33,747 bases of DNA from Gammaproteobacteria bacterium (lineage in GTDB: Bacteria; Pseudomonadota; Gammaproteobacteria; Arenicellales; Poriferihabitantaceae), in the NCBI GenBank assembly GCA_030432755.1, contig JAUILZ010000035.1, positions 1 through 33,747 of the forward strand, given 5' to 3'. Positions 27,400 to 33,747 of this stretch are shown here, in pieces. The notes below the pieces were generated by a model. That model was not told the DNA's origin. It worked only from the letters and a program-made list of their open reading frames with translations, and did no database searches. Positions within the stretch are counted from its first letter, which is position 1; each line of letters starts with the position of its first letter. A program made the position numbers and the translations under genes.

Positions 27400-28068
27400 T
27401 CACAACGCCGCTCCGGTTATCTGTGGCGCATCGGCGGCATCCTCGATGTCCTGTGGCCGGATGCCGAGAATGGTCAGCACCTGCTGCTGGGCCGCGGCGA
27501 GGATGCGTCGCTGTTCATCCGCGGAGGGAATGCTGCGCGCAATGGCCACCGCGCCGACGATGGAGGCGATGATGGCGCGGGATTTTTCCGCCACCACCTC
27601 GCGGTCGGGGCTGAACGGCAACTTGTGCAGCCGTCCGAGGGCGATGATCCGGGTCTCCAGCAAGCGCCGCAGGTGGCGATAGGAAGTATCGTAGAGCTTC
27701 TGGATGCCGGGATTCTCGTTGCCGATCTCGTTGAACAGCACCGCCTCCGGACCCGGCGCCGCGTCCCGGCGGCGCGCGCATTCGCCGAGGCTCAGGTAGC
27801 CCGCCACCAGCGCCGACAGGTGATTGACCGAGAATGGCCACTTGGCGAGCCGCGCCTGGCGATTGCGCCGCAGTGACTCGAGGAAAGACGCGCGAAAGAG
27901 GGTCTCCTTGGACTCGAAATGGGCGTAGAACGCGCCGTGGGTCATGCGCGCGCGGCGCATGATCTCGCTGATGGAAACCCGGTCAAAACCGTAGCGCGAG
28001 AACAGTTCCGTGGCGCATTGCAGGATGCGCTCCTTGGTCTGGTTCTTGTGTTCTTTGGAATAGGGCAT
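27400..28068 (-). CDS. TetR-family transcriptional regulator
   Basis: A 222-residue one-domain repressor-type protein. The N-terminal helix-turn-helix is typical: KERILQCATELFSRYGFDRVSISEIMRRARMTHGAFYAHFESKE (about residues 12-55). The ligand-binding part resembles AcrR/NemR-like TetR_C domains. I chose ATG 28068 (MPYSKEHKNQ) because GGAGG lies 8 bases upstream. An ATG two codons earlier is only 2 bases from it. It is divergent from a beta-ketoacyl-ACP synthase gene across 92 bases that hold a palindrome. It precedes a LysE exporter, and both are candidate targets. Confidence 0.93.
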   Translation of the reverse strand: MPYSKEHKNQTKERILQCATELFSRYGFDRVSISEIMRRARMTHGAFYAHFESKETLFRASFLESLRRNRQARLAKWPFSVNHLSALVAGYLSLGECARRRDAAPGPEAVLFNEIGNENPGIQKLYDTSYRHLRRLLETRIIALGRLHKLPFSPDREVVAEKSRAIIASIVGAVAIARSIPSADEQRRILAAAQQQVLTILGIRPQDIEDAADAPQITGAAL

Positions 28069-28103
28069 GTGCATATCCTCCAATGGATGGAGAAAATATT
28101 ATC

Positions 28104-28131
28104 TTGATCATATCTTACCCGGAGGTAACAT
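28104..28131 (+). promoter_or_regulatory. Promoter with overlapping palindromic operator (tetR / ketoacyl synthase gap)
   Basis: TTGATC (28104-28109), 16 bases, TAACAT (28126-28131) reads as a promoter for the ketoacyl-synthase gene. The palindrome TTACC-CGGA-GGTAA (28115-28128) lies between and over the hexamers, a common place for a TetR operator. On the minus strand GATAAT (28103-28098) could serve the tetR gene. Binding by this regulator is inference. Confidence 0.45.
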
Positions 28132-28160
28132 TTGACGGGTTAAACCAGCCAGCGTCATCC

Positions 28161-29447
28161 ATGCAGTCTCCCATCGTCGTGACCGGAATGGGCATCGTCA
28201 GCCCCCTGGGCCGTGGTGTGCCTGCTGTCTGGCGGCGCCTGCTCGCGGGCGAATCCGGTATCGGTCTCATCGACCGCTTCGGCGAGGATGGTTTGCCGCC
28301 CGACTTCCCGGTGCGCATCGCCGGTCTCGTGCCGGGCATCGACCAGGACCCCGAGGCCGGTTTCGACCCCGATACCGTGGTCGGGATCAAGGAGCGCAAG
28401 AAGCTCGACCTGTTCTCGCTCTATGCCCTGGCCGCCGCCGAGGAGGCCGTCAGCCAGGCAAACTGGGTTCCCGCCACCGAGGCGGACCAGCGCGCCACCG
28501 CCACCATCATCGCCACCGGGATCGGCGGCTTCCCCGTCATCACCGCCGCCCAGAAGACACTCGATACGCGTGGCTATCGGCGGCTGACGCCGTTTACCGT
28601 GCCCGCGTTCCTCGCCAACCTTGCCGCGGGCAACGTCTCCATCCGCTACGGCTTCCGCGGCCCGCTCGGCTGCCCGGTGACCGCCTGCGCGGCGGGTGTC
28701 CAGGCTATCGGCGACGGCATGCGCATGATCCGCAGCGGCGAGGCGAAGGTGGCCCTGGTGGGCGGCACCGAGGCCTGCGTCGATCCGTTGTCCCTGGGCG
28801 GTTTCCACGCGCTCAAGGCGCTTTCTACCCGCAACGACGCCCCCACCGAGGCTTCGCGGCCGTTCGACGCGGAACGCGATGGCTTCGTCATGGGCGAGGG
28901 CGCGGGACTCGTGGTGATCGAGACGCTGGAACATGCAGAGAAGCGTGGCGCCACGCCTTTGGCAACGCTCAGCGGCTACGGCACCAGCGCCGACGCGCAC
29001 CACATCACCTCTGGCCCCGATGACGGCAACGGCGCCGCCGCCGCCATTCGCGTTGCCCTGGAGATGGCGCGACTGGATCCCGCCGTGGTGGGCTACGTCA
29101 ACGCCCATGCCACCGCTACCCCGGTGGGCGACCGCGCGGAAATTGCGGCGCTCAGGAGCGCCTTCGGCGATGCCCTTCCCGGTATCCCGGTGTCGTCCAC
29201 CAAGTCAGCCATCGGTCACTTGCTGGGCGCCGCCGGCGGGGTGGAAAGCATCTTCTCCGTGCTCGCGGTGCGTGACGGCAAACTGCCGCCGACCCTGAAT
29301 CTCCACCAGGTCGACGAGAGCATGGCGGATCTCGATTTCGTGCCGTTGAAGTCGCGAGAAGCCGCCGTGCAACACGCGATCTGTAACGGCTTCGGTTTTG
29401 GCGGCGTCAATGCCGCGCTCCTGGTCAGTCGCACCGCCGACACCTGA
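28161..29447 (+). CDS. Beta-ketoacyl-ACP synthase II (FabF-like)
   Basis: A 428-residue condensing enzyme that joins malonyl-ACP to an acyl chain in fatty-acid or related synthesis. The thiolase-fold catalytic triad is visible: C176 in PVTACAAG, H316 in NAHATAT and H353 in SAIGHLLGAAGG. Other signatures are VVTGMGIVSPLG at the start, GGTEACVDPL and RDGFVMGEGAGLVV. I start at ATG 28161 (MQSPIVVTGMG). The frame is open upstream through the operator region but is unlike the family. It stands alone, without fabG or acpP, and is divergent from a TetR gene, so it may be an accessory ketoacyl synthase rather than the housekeeping FabF. Confidence 0.93.
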   Translation: MQSPIVVTGMGIVSPLGRGVPAVWRRLLAGESGIGLIDRFGEDGLPPDFPVRIAGLVPGIDQDPEAGFDPDTVVGIKERKKLDLFSLYALAAAEEAVSQANWVPATEADQRATATIIATGIGGFPVITAAQKTLDTRGYRRLTPFTVPAFLANLAAGNVSIRYGFRGPLGCPVTACAAGVQAIGDGMRMIRSGEAKVALVGGTEACVDPLSLGGFHALKALSTRNDAPTEASRPFDAERDGFVMGEGAGLVVIETLEHAEKRGATPLATLSGYGTSADAHHITSGPDDGNGAAAAIRVALEMARLDPAVVGYVNAHATATPVGDRAEIAALRSAFGDALPGIPVSSTKSAIGHLLGAAGGVESIFSVLAVRDGKLPPTLNLHQVDESMADLDFVPLKSREAAVQHAICNGFGFGGVNAALLVSRTADT

Positions 29448-29532
29448 CCCGCGCCGGGATTCCCCGGCAAGACCAACCCATACCAGCGCTGATCCGGCGC
29501 CTTCCCGGAGCACCCGACGCGGGACCTTCCGG

Positions 29533-29538
29533 TATACT
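29533..29538 (+). promoter_or_regulatory. Possible -10 element of rdgC
   Basis: TATACT 28 bases before the ATG. No -35-like hexamer is visible at normal spacing. Confidence 0.3.
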
Positions 29539-29566
29539 CGCCCGCCTTTTTTCGCTCCCGATTTTT

Positions 29567-30475
29567 ATGTGGTTCAAGAACCTGACCGTGTTCCGTTTCG
29601 AGGACGACCCGTCATTTGACCAGGACGCCCTGGAAACGGCTCTCGACGCGCATCGCTTCACCCCCTGCGACCCGCAGCAGATGACATCTCTCGGATGGGT
29701 TCCGCCCATGGGCGAGGAGTCGGAGCAACTGGTGCACGCAGGCTCGGGGATGTTCCTGCTCAGCGCGCGGCTGGAGCAGCGCCTCCTGCCGTCCACGGTG
29801 ATCCGCGAGGCCATGGAGCGAAAGGTTCGCGAGATCGAGACCGGGGAGGATCGCAAGCTGGGCCGGCGGCGGCGGATGGAGATCCGCGACCAGGTCACCT
29901 TCGAGATGATGCCGCGGGCGTTTACCCGATCAACCCTCATCCAGGGTCTGTTGTTGCCGAAGCAGCAGGCGCTGGTGGTGGACGCCGCAAGCCGCAAGCG
30001 GGCGGAGGAGTGGGTCAGCCTGTTGCGCCATTCACTCGGTGGCCTGCCGGTGACGCCGCCGTCCTTCCGTCATCCACCGGCCGAGGTCTTTACCGGCTGG
30101 CTCAACGGCAAGCGCCGCCTGCCGGGCGGCGTGGTTCCCGGTGATGAATGCGTACTCGCGAGTCCCGATCGCCAGGGCCCGGTGGTGCGCTGCCGCCGGC
30201 TCGACCTCGCCGGTGGCGAGGTGGATACGCACCTGAAGGCCGGGCTCCAGGTCACCCGGATCGCGGTCGAGTGGCAGGATACGTTGACGATGAGCCTCAC
30301 GGAGGAAGGCGACGTGCGCAAGCTGCAGTTTGCCGACACCGTGCTGGAACAGGTGGAAGCAGCCGGCGTGGAGGACCCGGCCGCGGAATTCGATGCCCGC
30401 TTCAACCTGCTCGGGCTCGAACTGGCGCGCCTGTTGCCCGCGCTTTGGGAAGCACTGGGCGGACTGGCGGACTAG
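29567..30475 (+). CDS. rdgC: Recombination-associated protein RdgC
   Basis: A 302-residue DNA-binding protein that forms a ring around duplex DNA and restrains RecA; the family is confined mainly to beta- and gammaproteobacteria. Length matches E. coli RdgC (303). Signatures include the start MWFKNLTVFRF, QMTSLGWVPPMG near residue 38-50, LLPSTVIREAMERKVREIE and the conserved ELARLLPALWEALGG end. The ATG at 29567 follows a T-rich leader (CCCGATTTTT) with no Shine-Dalgarno. A repeat cluster follows the stop. Confidence 0.96.
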   Translation: MWFKNLTVFRFEDDPSFDQDALETALDAHRFTPCDPQQMTSLGWVPPMGEESEQLVHAGSGMFLLSARLEQRLLPSTVIREAMERKVREIETGEDRKLGRRRRMEIRDQVTFEMMPRAFTRSTLIQGLLLPKQQALVVDAASRKRAEEWVSLLRHSLGGLPVTPPSFRHPPAEVFTGWLNGKRRLPGGVVPGDECVLASPDRQGPVVRCRRLDLAGGEVDTHLKAGLQVTRIAVEWQDTLTMSLTEEGDVRKLQFADTVLEQVEAAGVEDPAAEFDARFNLLGLELARLLPALWEALGGLAD

Positions 30476-30510
30476 TCCAGTACTCCACAGGTGACGTTGT
30501 CCTTTTCCCC

Positions 30511-30776
30511 TGGACGCCATCCTGCGCTGGCGTTTCGCAATGCCTCAGGGTCCTGTCATGCGAAATTCCAGCGAAAGCTGGAATCCATGCTGCAAGCTCG
30601 TGCAGGATTGGCGAGTGGACGCCAGCTTTCGCTGGCGTTTCGAGAAAAGAAATCCCGACGAAAGTTTGGGCCCAGTCAGACAGCCCTGGTCAGACAAGGG
30701 TTGGTAAATCCCGTCCATGGACAGCCTGCACTGGCGTTTCAAAAAACGAAATCCCAGCGAAGGCTGGGATCCATCT
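30511..30776. repeat. REP-like palindromic repeat cluster 2
   Basis: Fills most of the 357-base gap 30476-30832, which has no gene. Six units alternate in orientation: reverse 30511-30537, forward 30562-30588, reverse 30616-30642, degenerate forward about 30647-30672, reverse 30717-30741 (partial), forward 30748-30776. The second unit is identical over 27 bases to the first unit of cluster 1. The last unit has ATCCCAGC/GCTGGGAT arms instead of ATTCCAGC/GCTGGAAT, a paired change that keeps the stem. Alternating orientation is the BIME pattern of REP elements. No RAYT (REP-associated) transposase is in the window. Confidence 0.87.
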
Positions 30777-30832
30777 ATCACTTTCCGCCACCAGCCTCCG
30801 ATATGCAGGGGCATCGCCCGGGATAGAACGCC

Positions 30833-31441
30833 GTGGACTGGGCGCCATTTGCCAGGGGATTCGGTCTCGGCTTCAGCCTGATCGCGGCCATCGGCGCGCA
30901 GAATGCCTACGTGCTGACGCGGGGCATCCTGCGCAATCACCACTGGCCGGTTGCGCTCGTGTGCAGCCTGCTGGACGCCCTGCTCATCGCCGCGGGGATG
31001 CTCGGCATGGGTCGGCTGGTCGCCGCCTGGCCGGGCATCATCGATGGACTCACGCTGTTCGGCGCGCTGTTCCTGCTCGCCTATGGCGCAATGTCCCTGC
31101 GGCGCGTGTTCCAGCGGGAACGTCTCAGGGCTGGCGATGGCCGGGTTTCCCTGGGCGCAGCGCTGGGCACGGTGCTGGCGCTCAGCCTCCTTAATCCCCA
31201 TGTCTATCTCGACACCGTGGTTCTCATTGGTAGTATCGGGGTCCAGGAGACGCCAGCAGCGCGGCCGGCATTCGGCGCCGGCGCGGCCATCGCCTCCTTC
31301 GTCTGGTTTTTCTGCCTGGCGCTCGGCGGCCAGGCATTGCAGCGCTGGTTCCAGAGCCCGCTTGCGTGGCGCGTGCTGGACCTCCTCGTGACCATCGTCA
31401 TGTGGGCGCTGGCCCTTTCCCTGTTCCGGAGACTGTTATGA
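30833..31441 (+). CDS. ArgO/LysE-type basic amino-acid exporter
   Basis: A 202-residue inner-membrane exporter with about six hydrophobic segments. The N-terminal GFSLIAAIGAQNAYVLTRGIL and middle LALSLLNPHVYLDTVVLIGSIG are hallmark stretches of the ArgO/LysE group that exports arginine or lysine. The start is a GTG at 30833 (MDWAPFARGF). No ATG fits, and the Shine-Dalgarno is weak. The stop overlaps the MoxR start as ATGA, so the two are co-translated. It is a different branch from the LysE/RhtB gene at 26743-27360. Confidence 0.92.
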   Translation: MDWAPFARGFGLGFSLIAAIGAQNAYVLTRGILRNHHWPVALVCSLLDALLIAAGMLGMGRLVAAWPGIIDGLTLFGALFLLAYGAMSLRRVFQRERLRAGDGRVSLGAALGTVLALSLLNPHVYLDTVVLIGSIGVQETPAARPAFGAGAAIASFVWFFCLALGGQALQRWFQSPLAWRVLDLLVTIVMWALALSLFRRLL

Positions 31442-32286
31442 AATTCGAAGGCACCGCCTCCTACGTCGCCACCGACGACCTGCAGATGGCGGTCAACGCC
31501 GCGGTCACCCTCGAGCGGCCGCTGCTCATCAAGGGTGAGCCCGGCACCGGCAAGACGCTGCTCGCCGAGGAGGTGGCGCGGGCTCTCGGCATGCCGCTCA
31601 TCCAGTGGCATATCAAGTCCACCACCCGGGCGCAGCAGGGACTCTACGAGTACGACGCCGTCTCCCGCCTGCGGGACTCGCAACTCGGCAACGACGTTGA
31701 CGACATTGGCCGCTACATCCACCGCGGCAAGCTCTGGCAGGCGTTCACGGCCGACCAGCGCCCGGTACTTCTTATCGACGAGATCGACAAGGCCGATATC
31801 GAATTTCCCAACGACCTCCTGCTGGAACTCGACCGGATGGAGTTCCACGTCTACGAGACCGGGGAGACCGTGCAGGCGAGACATCGACCGGTGATCATCA
31901 TCACCAGCAACAACGAGAAGGAACTGCCCGACGCTTTCCTCCGCCGCTGTTTCTTCCATTTCATCCGCTTCCCCGACCGCGAGACGATGAAGCGCATCGT
32001 TCGGGTGCACTATCCCGGGATCCAGGAAAGCCTGGTACAGGAGGCGCTGGAGGTGTTTTTCGAGGTGCGTGACATTCCTGGACTGCGCAAGCGCCCCTCG
32101 ACCAGCGAACTCATCGACTGGCTCAAGCTCCTCATGTCCGACGATATCCCCGAGGATATCCTGCGCAATCGCAACCAGGGCCGCGCCATCCCGCCGCTCT
32201 ACGGCGCGCTGCTGAAGAACGAGCAGGACGTCCAGTTGCTCGAGCGCCTCGCCTTCATGCATCGGCGGGAATCCCGCAGCAACTAG
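31438..32286 (+). CDS. MoxR-family AAA+ ATPase
   Basis: A 282-residue chaperone-like ATPase. Walker A GEPGTGKT is at residues 33-40, Walker B LLIDEIDKAD ends at 120 (D114-E115), sensor 1 is in IIITSNNEKELPDAFLRRC (about 153-171) with arginine-finger candidates R169-R170. A lid domain with KRPSTSELIDWLKLL follows. ATG 31438 overlaps the exporter stop, and GGAG lies 7 bases before it, so I reject the longer upstream frame. It is paired with a VWA protein 15 bases downstream. Such MoxR-VWA pairs assemble or activate metal enzymes or complexes, but no target gene is nearby. Confidence 0.94.
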   Translation: MKFEGTASYVATDDLQMAVNAAVTLERPLLIKGEPGTGKTLLAEEVARALGMPLIQWHIKSTTRAQQGLYEYDAVSRLRDSQLGNDVDDIGRYIHRGKLWQAFTADQRPVLLIDEIDKADIEFPNDLLLELDRMEFHVYETGETVQARHRPVIIITSNNEKELPDAFLRRCFFHFIRFPDRETMKRIVRVHYPGIQESLVQEALEVFFEVRDIPGLRKRPSTSELIDWLKLLMSDDIPEDILRNRNQGRAIPPLYGALLKNEQDVQLLERLAFMHRRESRSN

Positions 32287-32301
32287 GTCACCGGCGGCGG
32301 C

Positions 32302-33477
32302 ATGCTGGTCAACTTCTTCCAATGCCTCAAGGCCCACGGCGTGCCCGTGTCGGTGCGCGAACACATGGACCTGCTGGCGGCGCTGGACGCAAACATCGCT
32401 TTCGCCGACGAGGAACAGTTCTACTACCTCGCGCGTACCGCGCTGGTGAAGGACGAAAAGCATTTCGACCGCTTCGACCGCGCGCTCAAGGCATTCTGGA
32501 CCGGCCTCGAATCAGTGGAAGGACTGATCGAGGCGCTCATCCCCGAGGAATGGCTGCGGCAGGAATTCGTGAAGCAGCTCAGCGACGCCGAGAAGGCGAA
32601 GATCAAGAGCCTCGGCGGCCTCGAGGAACTGATCGCGCGTTTTCGCGAGCGCCTCGCGGAGCAGGAAGGCCGTCACGCCGGCGGCAGCAAGTGGATCGGC
32701 ACCGGCGGCACATCGCCCTTCGGTCACGGTGGCTATCACCCTGGCGGCATCCGTATCGGCGGCGAGGGTCGCCACGGGCGCGCGGTCAAGGTCTGGGAAA
32801 AGCGCGAGTATCGCAACCTCGACGACTCGGTGGAGATCGGCACCCGCAATATCAAGATCGCGCTCCGCCGCCTGCGCCGTTTCGCCCGCGAGGGCGCGGC
32901 GGAGGAACTCGATCTCGACGACACCATCCGCTCCACCGCGCGCAACGCGGGATTGCTGGACATCCGCATGGTCCCGGAACGCCACAACGCGGTGAAGGTC
33001 CTGATCTTTTTCGACGTCGGCGGTTCCATGAATGCGCACGTGCAGACCTGCGAGGAGTTGTTCTCCGCCGTACGTTCCGAGTTCAAGCACCTGGAGTACT
33101 TCTACTTCCACAACTTCCTCTACGAGTCGGTGTGGCGCGACAACCGCCGCCGCTACAACGAGGGCGTCTCCACCCTCGACGTGCTCCACCGCTACGGCCG
33201 CGACTACAAGGTCGTGTTCGTCGGCGACGCGTCGATGTCACCCTGGGAGATCGTCTATCCCGGGGGCAGCGTGGAGCATCACAATGCCGAGCCGGGCCAG
33301 GCCTGGATGGCGCGCCTGCGCGAGGCGTTCGACAAGGTGGCCTGGATCAACCCGGTGCCGCGCGCGCACTGGGACTACACCGAGTCCATCGGCCTGGTGC
33401 GCCGGCTGGTGGACGACCGGATGTATCCGCTTACCGTGAAGGGTCTCGAAGAGGCGATGACCTGGCTGGGGAAGTAG
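32302..33477 (+). CDS. CoxE-like VWA-domain protein
   Basis: A 391-residue partner of the MoxR ATPase. Residues 1-120 are helical, about 130-160 are a Gly/His-rich linker (GGTSPFGHGGYHPGGIRIGG), and the von Willebrand A-like domain starts near 230 (VKVLIFFDVGGSM). Its metal-ion site reads D238-V-G-G-S242, that is D-x-G-x-S rather than the classical D-x-S-x-S. This variant occurs in the CoxE-like branch. Later conserved pieces are YFHNFLYESVW and VVFVGDASMSPWEI. It is the last gene of the exporter-MoxR-VWA operon. No terminator is seen before the insertion sequence. Confidence 0.92.
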   Translation: MLVNFFQCLKAHGVPVSVREHMDLLAALDANIAFADEEQFYYLARTALVKDEKHFDRFDRALKAFWTGLESVEGLIEALIPEEWLRQEFVKQLSDAEKAKIKSLGGLEELIARFRERLAEQEGRHAGGSKWIGTGGTSPFGHGGYHPGGIRIGGEGRHGRAVKVWEKREYRNLDDSVEIGTRNIKIALRRLRRFAREGAAEELDLDDTIRSTARNAGLLDIRMVPERHNAVKVLIFFDVGGSMNAHVQTCEELFSAVRSEFKHLEYFYFHNFLYESVWRDNRRRYNEGVSTLDVLHRYGRDYKVVFVGDASMSPWEIVYPGGSVEHHNAEPGQAWMARLREAFDKVAWINPVPRAHWDYTESIGLVRRLVDDRMYPLTVKGLEEAMTWLGK

Positions 33478-33627
33478 GCGCGTCACCACGCTGACGGCAC
33501 ATCACGCCTGCAACCAAAGTCGTATGCGTTCTACCTGTGCGCAGCGGAAGTGGACTTACAATGTTCACCGGGATGCCTTGGAGGAAGGTGGGATGACCGT
33601 AACCGCAGCCTGGTTGCAGAGTGGAGT

Positions 33628-33747
33628 TGACCCGGTTCTGTGGACACTTACACTCTACGGAGGAGGTATCCACTATGCCAAAGTCACGCAACCCCTACCC
33701 ACTAGAATTTCGCCAGCAGATTGTCGAACTGGTCCGAGCGGGCAGGA
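33628..33747 (+). mobile_element. Left end of an IS3-family insertion sequence (partial)
   Basis: The window ends inside the element. A candidate terminal inverted repeat starts at TGACCCGGTTCTGTGGACAC (33628-33647), beginning with TG as IS3-family ends do. The right end is outside, so neither the repeat nor a target duplication can be confirmed. The transposase OrfA starts 28 bases further on. Confidence 0.6.
33675..33747 (+). CDS. IS3-family transposase OrfA (partial, N-terminal 24 residues)
   Basis: ATG 33675 with AGGAGG 8 bases upstream. The visible protein MPKSRNPYPLEFRQQIVELV then RAGR matches the N-terminal helix-turn-helix of IS3-group OrfA proteins, which typically begin with MPK followed by PYPxEFRxQxVELVRAGR. 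OrfB and the programmed frameshift region would lie beyond the window. It is on the same strand as the VWA gene, about 200 bases downstream. Confidence 0.8.
   Translation, partial: MPKSRNPYPLEFRQQIVELVRAGR

Noticed and set aside
33431..33691. 86-codon minus-strand frame across the IS boundary
   Set aside because: It runs from the IS across the junction into the end of the VWA gene and resembles nothing known.

Overview
The window is chromosomal DNA from a GC-rich proteobacterium, most likely a non-enteric gammaproteobacterium (Chromatiales-like). The pointers are RdgC and Slp proteins, a CRP-type palindrome, a YdcSTUV-type transporter, and a complex I operon in which nuoC and nuoD are separate genes. 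This placement is inference from gene content. No rRNA or tRNA was found.

Region 1 (1-10602, minus strand) is the respiratory complex I operon nuoABCDEFGHIJKL, read from a promoter near 10574-10602 and running off the left edge inside nuoL. Junctions are tight, several with ATGA or TGATG overlaps. Every subunit looks intact except nuoF, which carries an internal out-of-frame deletion at about 6233. As written, NuoF is split between its FMN/NADH part and its N3 iron-sulfur part.

Region 2 (10662-16325) holds a glycine-rich TerB/DUF533-type protein, a tandem pair of small periplasmic c-type cytochromes with a terminator, a cold-shock protein with a long leader and a terminator, a DUF599 membrane protein, two tandem Slp-type lipoproteins, and a secreted parallel beta-helix protein. 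A near-consensus CRP-type site lies upstream of the beta-helix gene.

Region 3 (16453-23136) is a polyamine-type ABC transporter operon (binding protein, ATPase, two permeases; YdcSTUV/PotDABC-like), a CnoX/YbbN thioredoxin upstream of it, and a divergent oligopeptide-binding lipoprotein.

Region 4 (23137-33477) has a SWIM-SNF2 helicase, a LysE/RhtB exporter and TetR regulator divergent from a beta-ketoacyl-ACP synthase, rdgC, and an operon of an ArgO-like exporter, a MoxR ATPase and a CoxE-like VWA protein. Two intergenic clusters (23207-23344 and 30511-30776) contain one palindromic REP-like element in alternating orientations. The right edge enters an IS3-family insertion sequence.

Most of the window is ordinary housekeeping DNA. 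The points most worth a second look are the nuoF lesion, the REP/BIME family with compensatory stem changes, the translationally coupled ArgO-MoxR-VWA operon, and the CRP-type site by the beta-helix gene.
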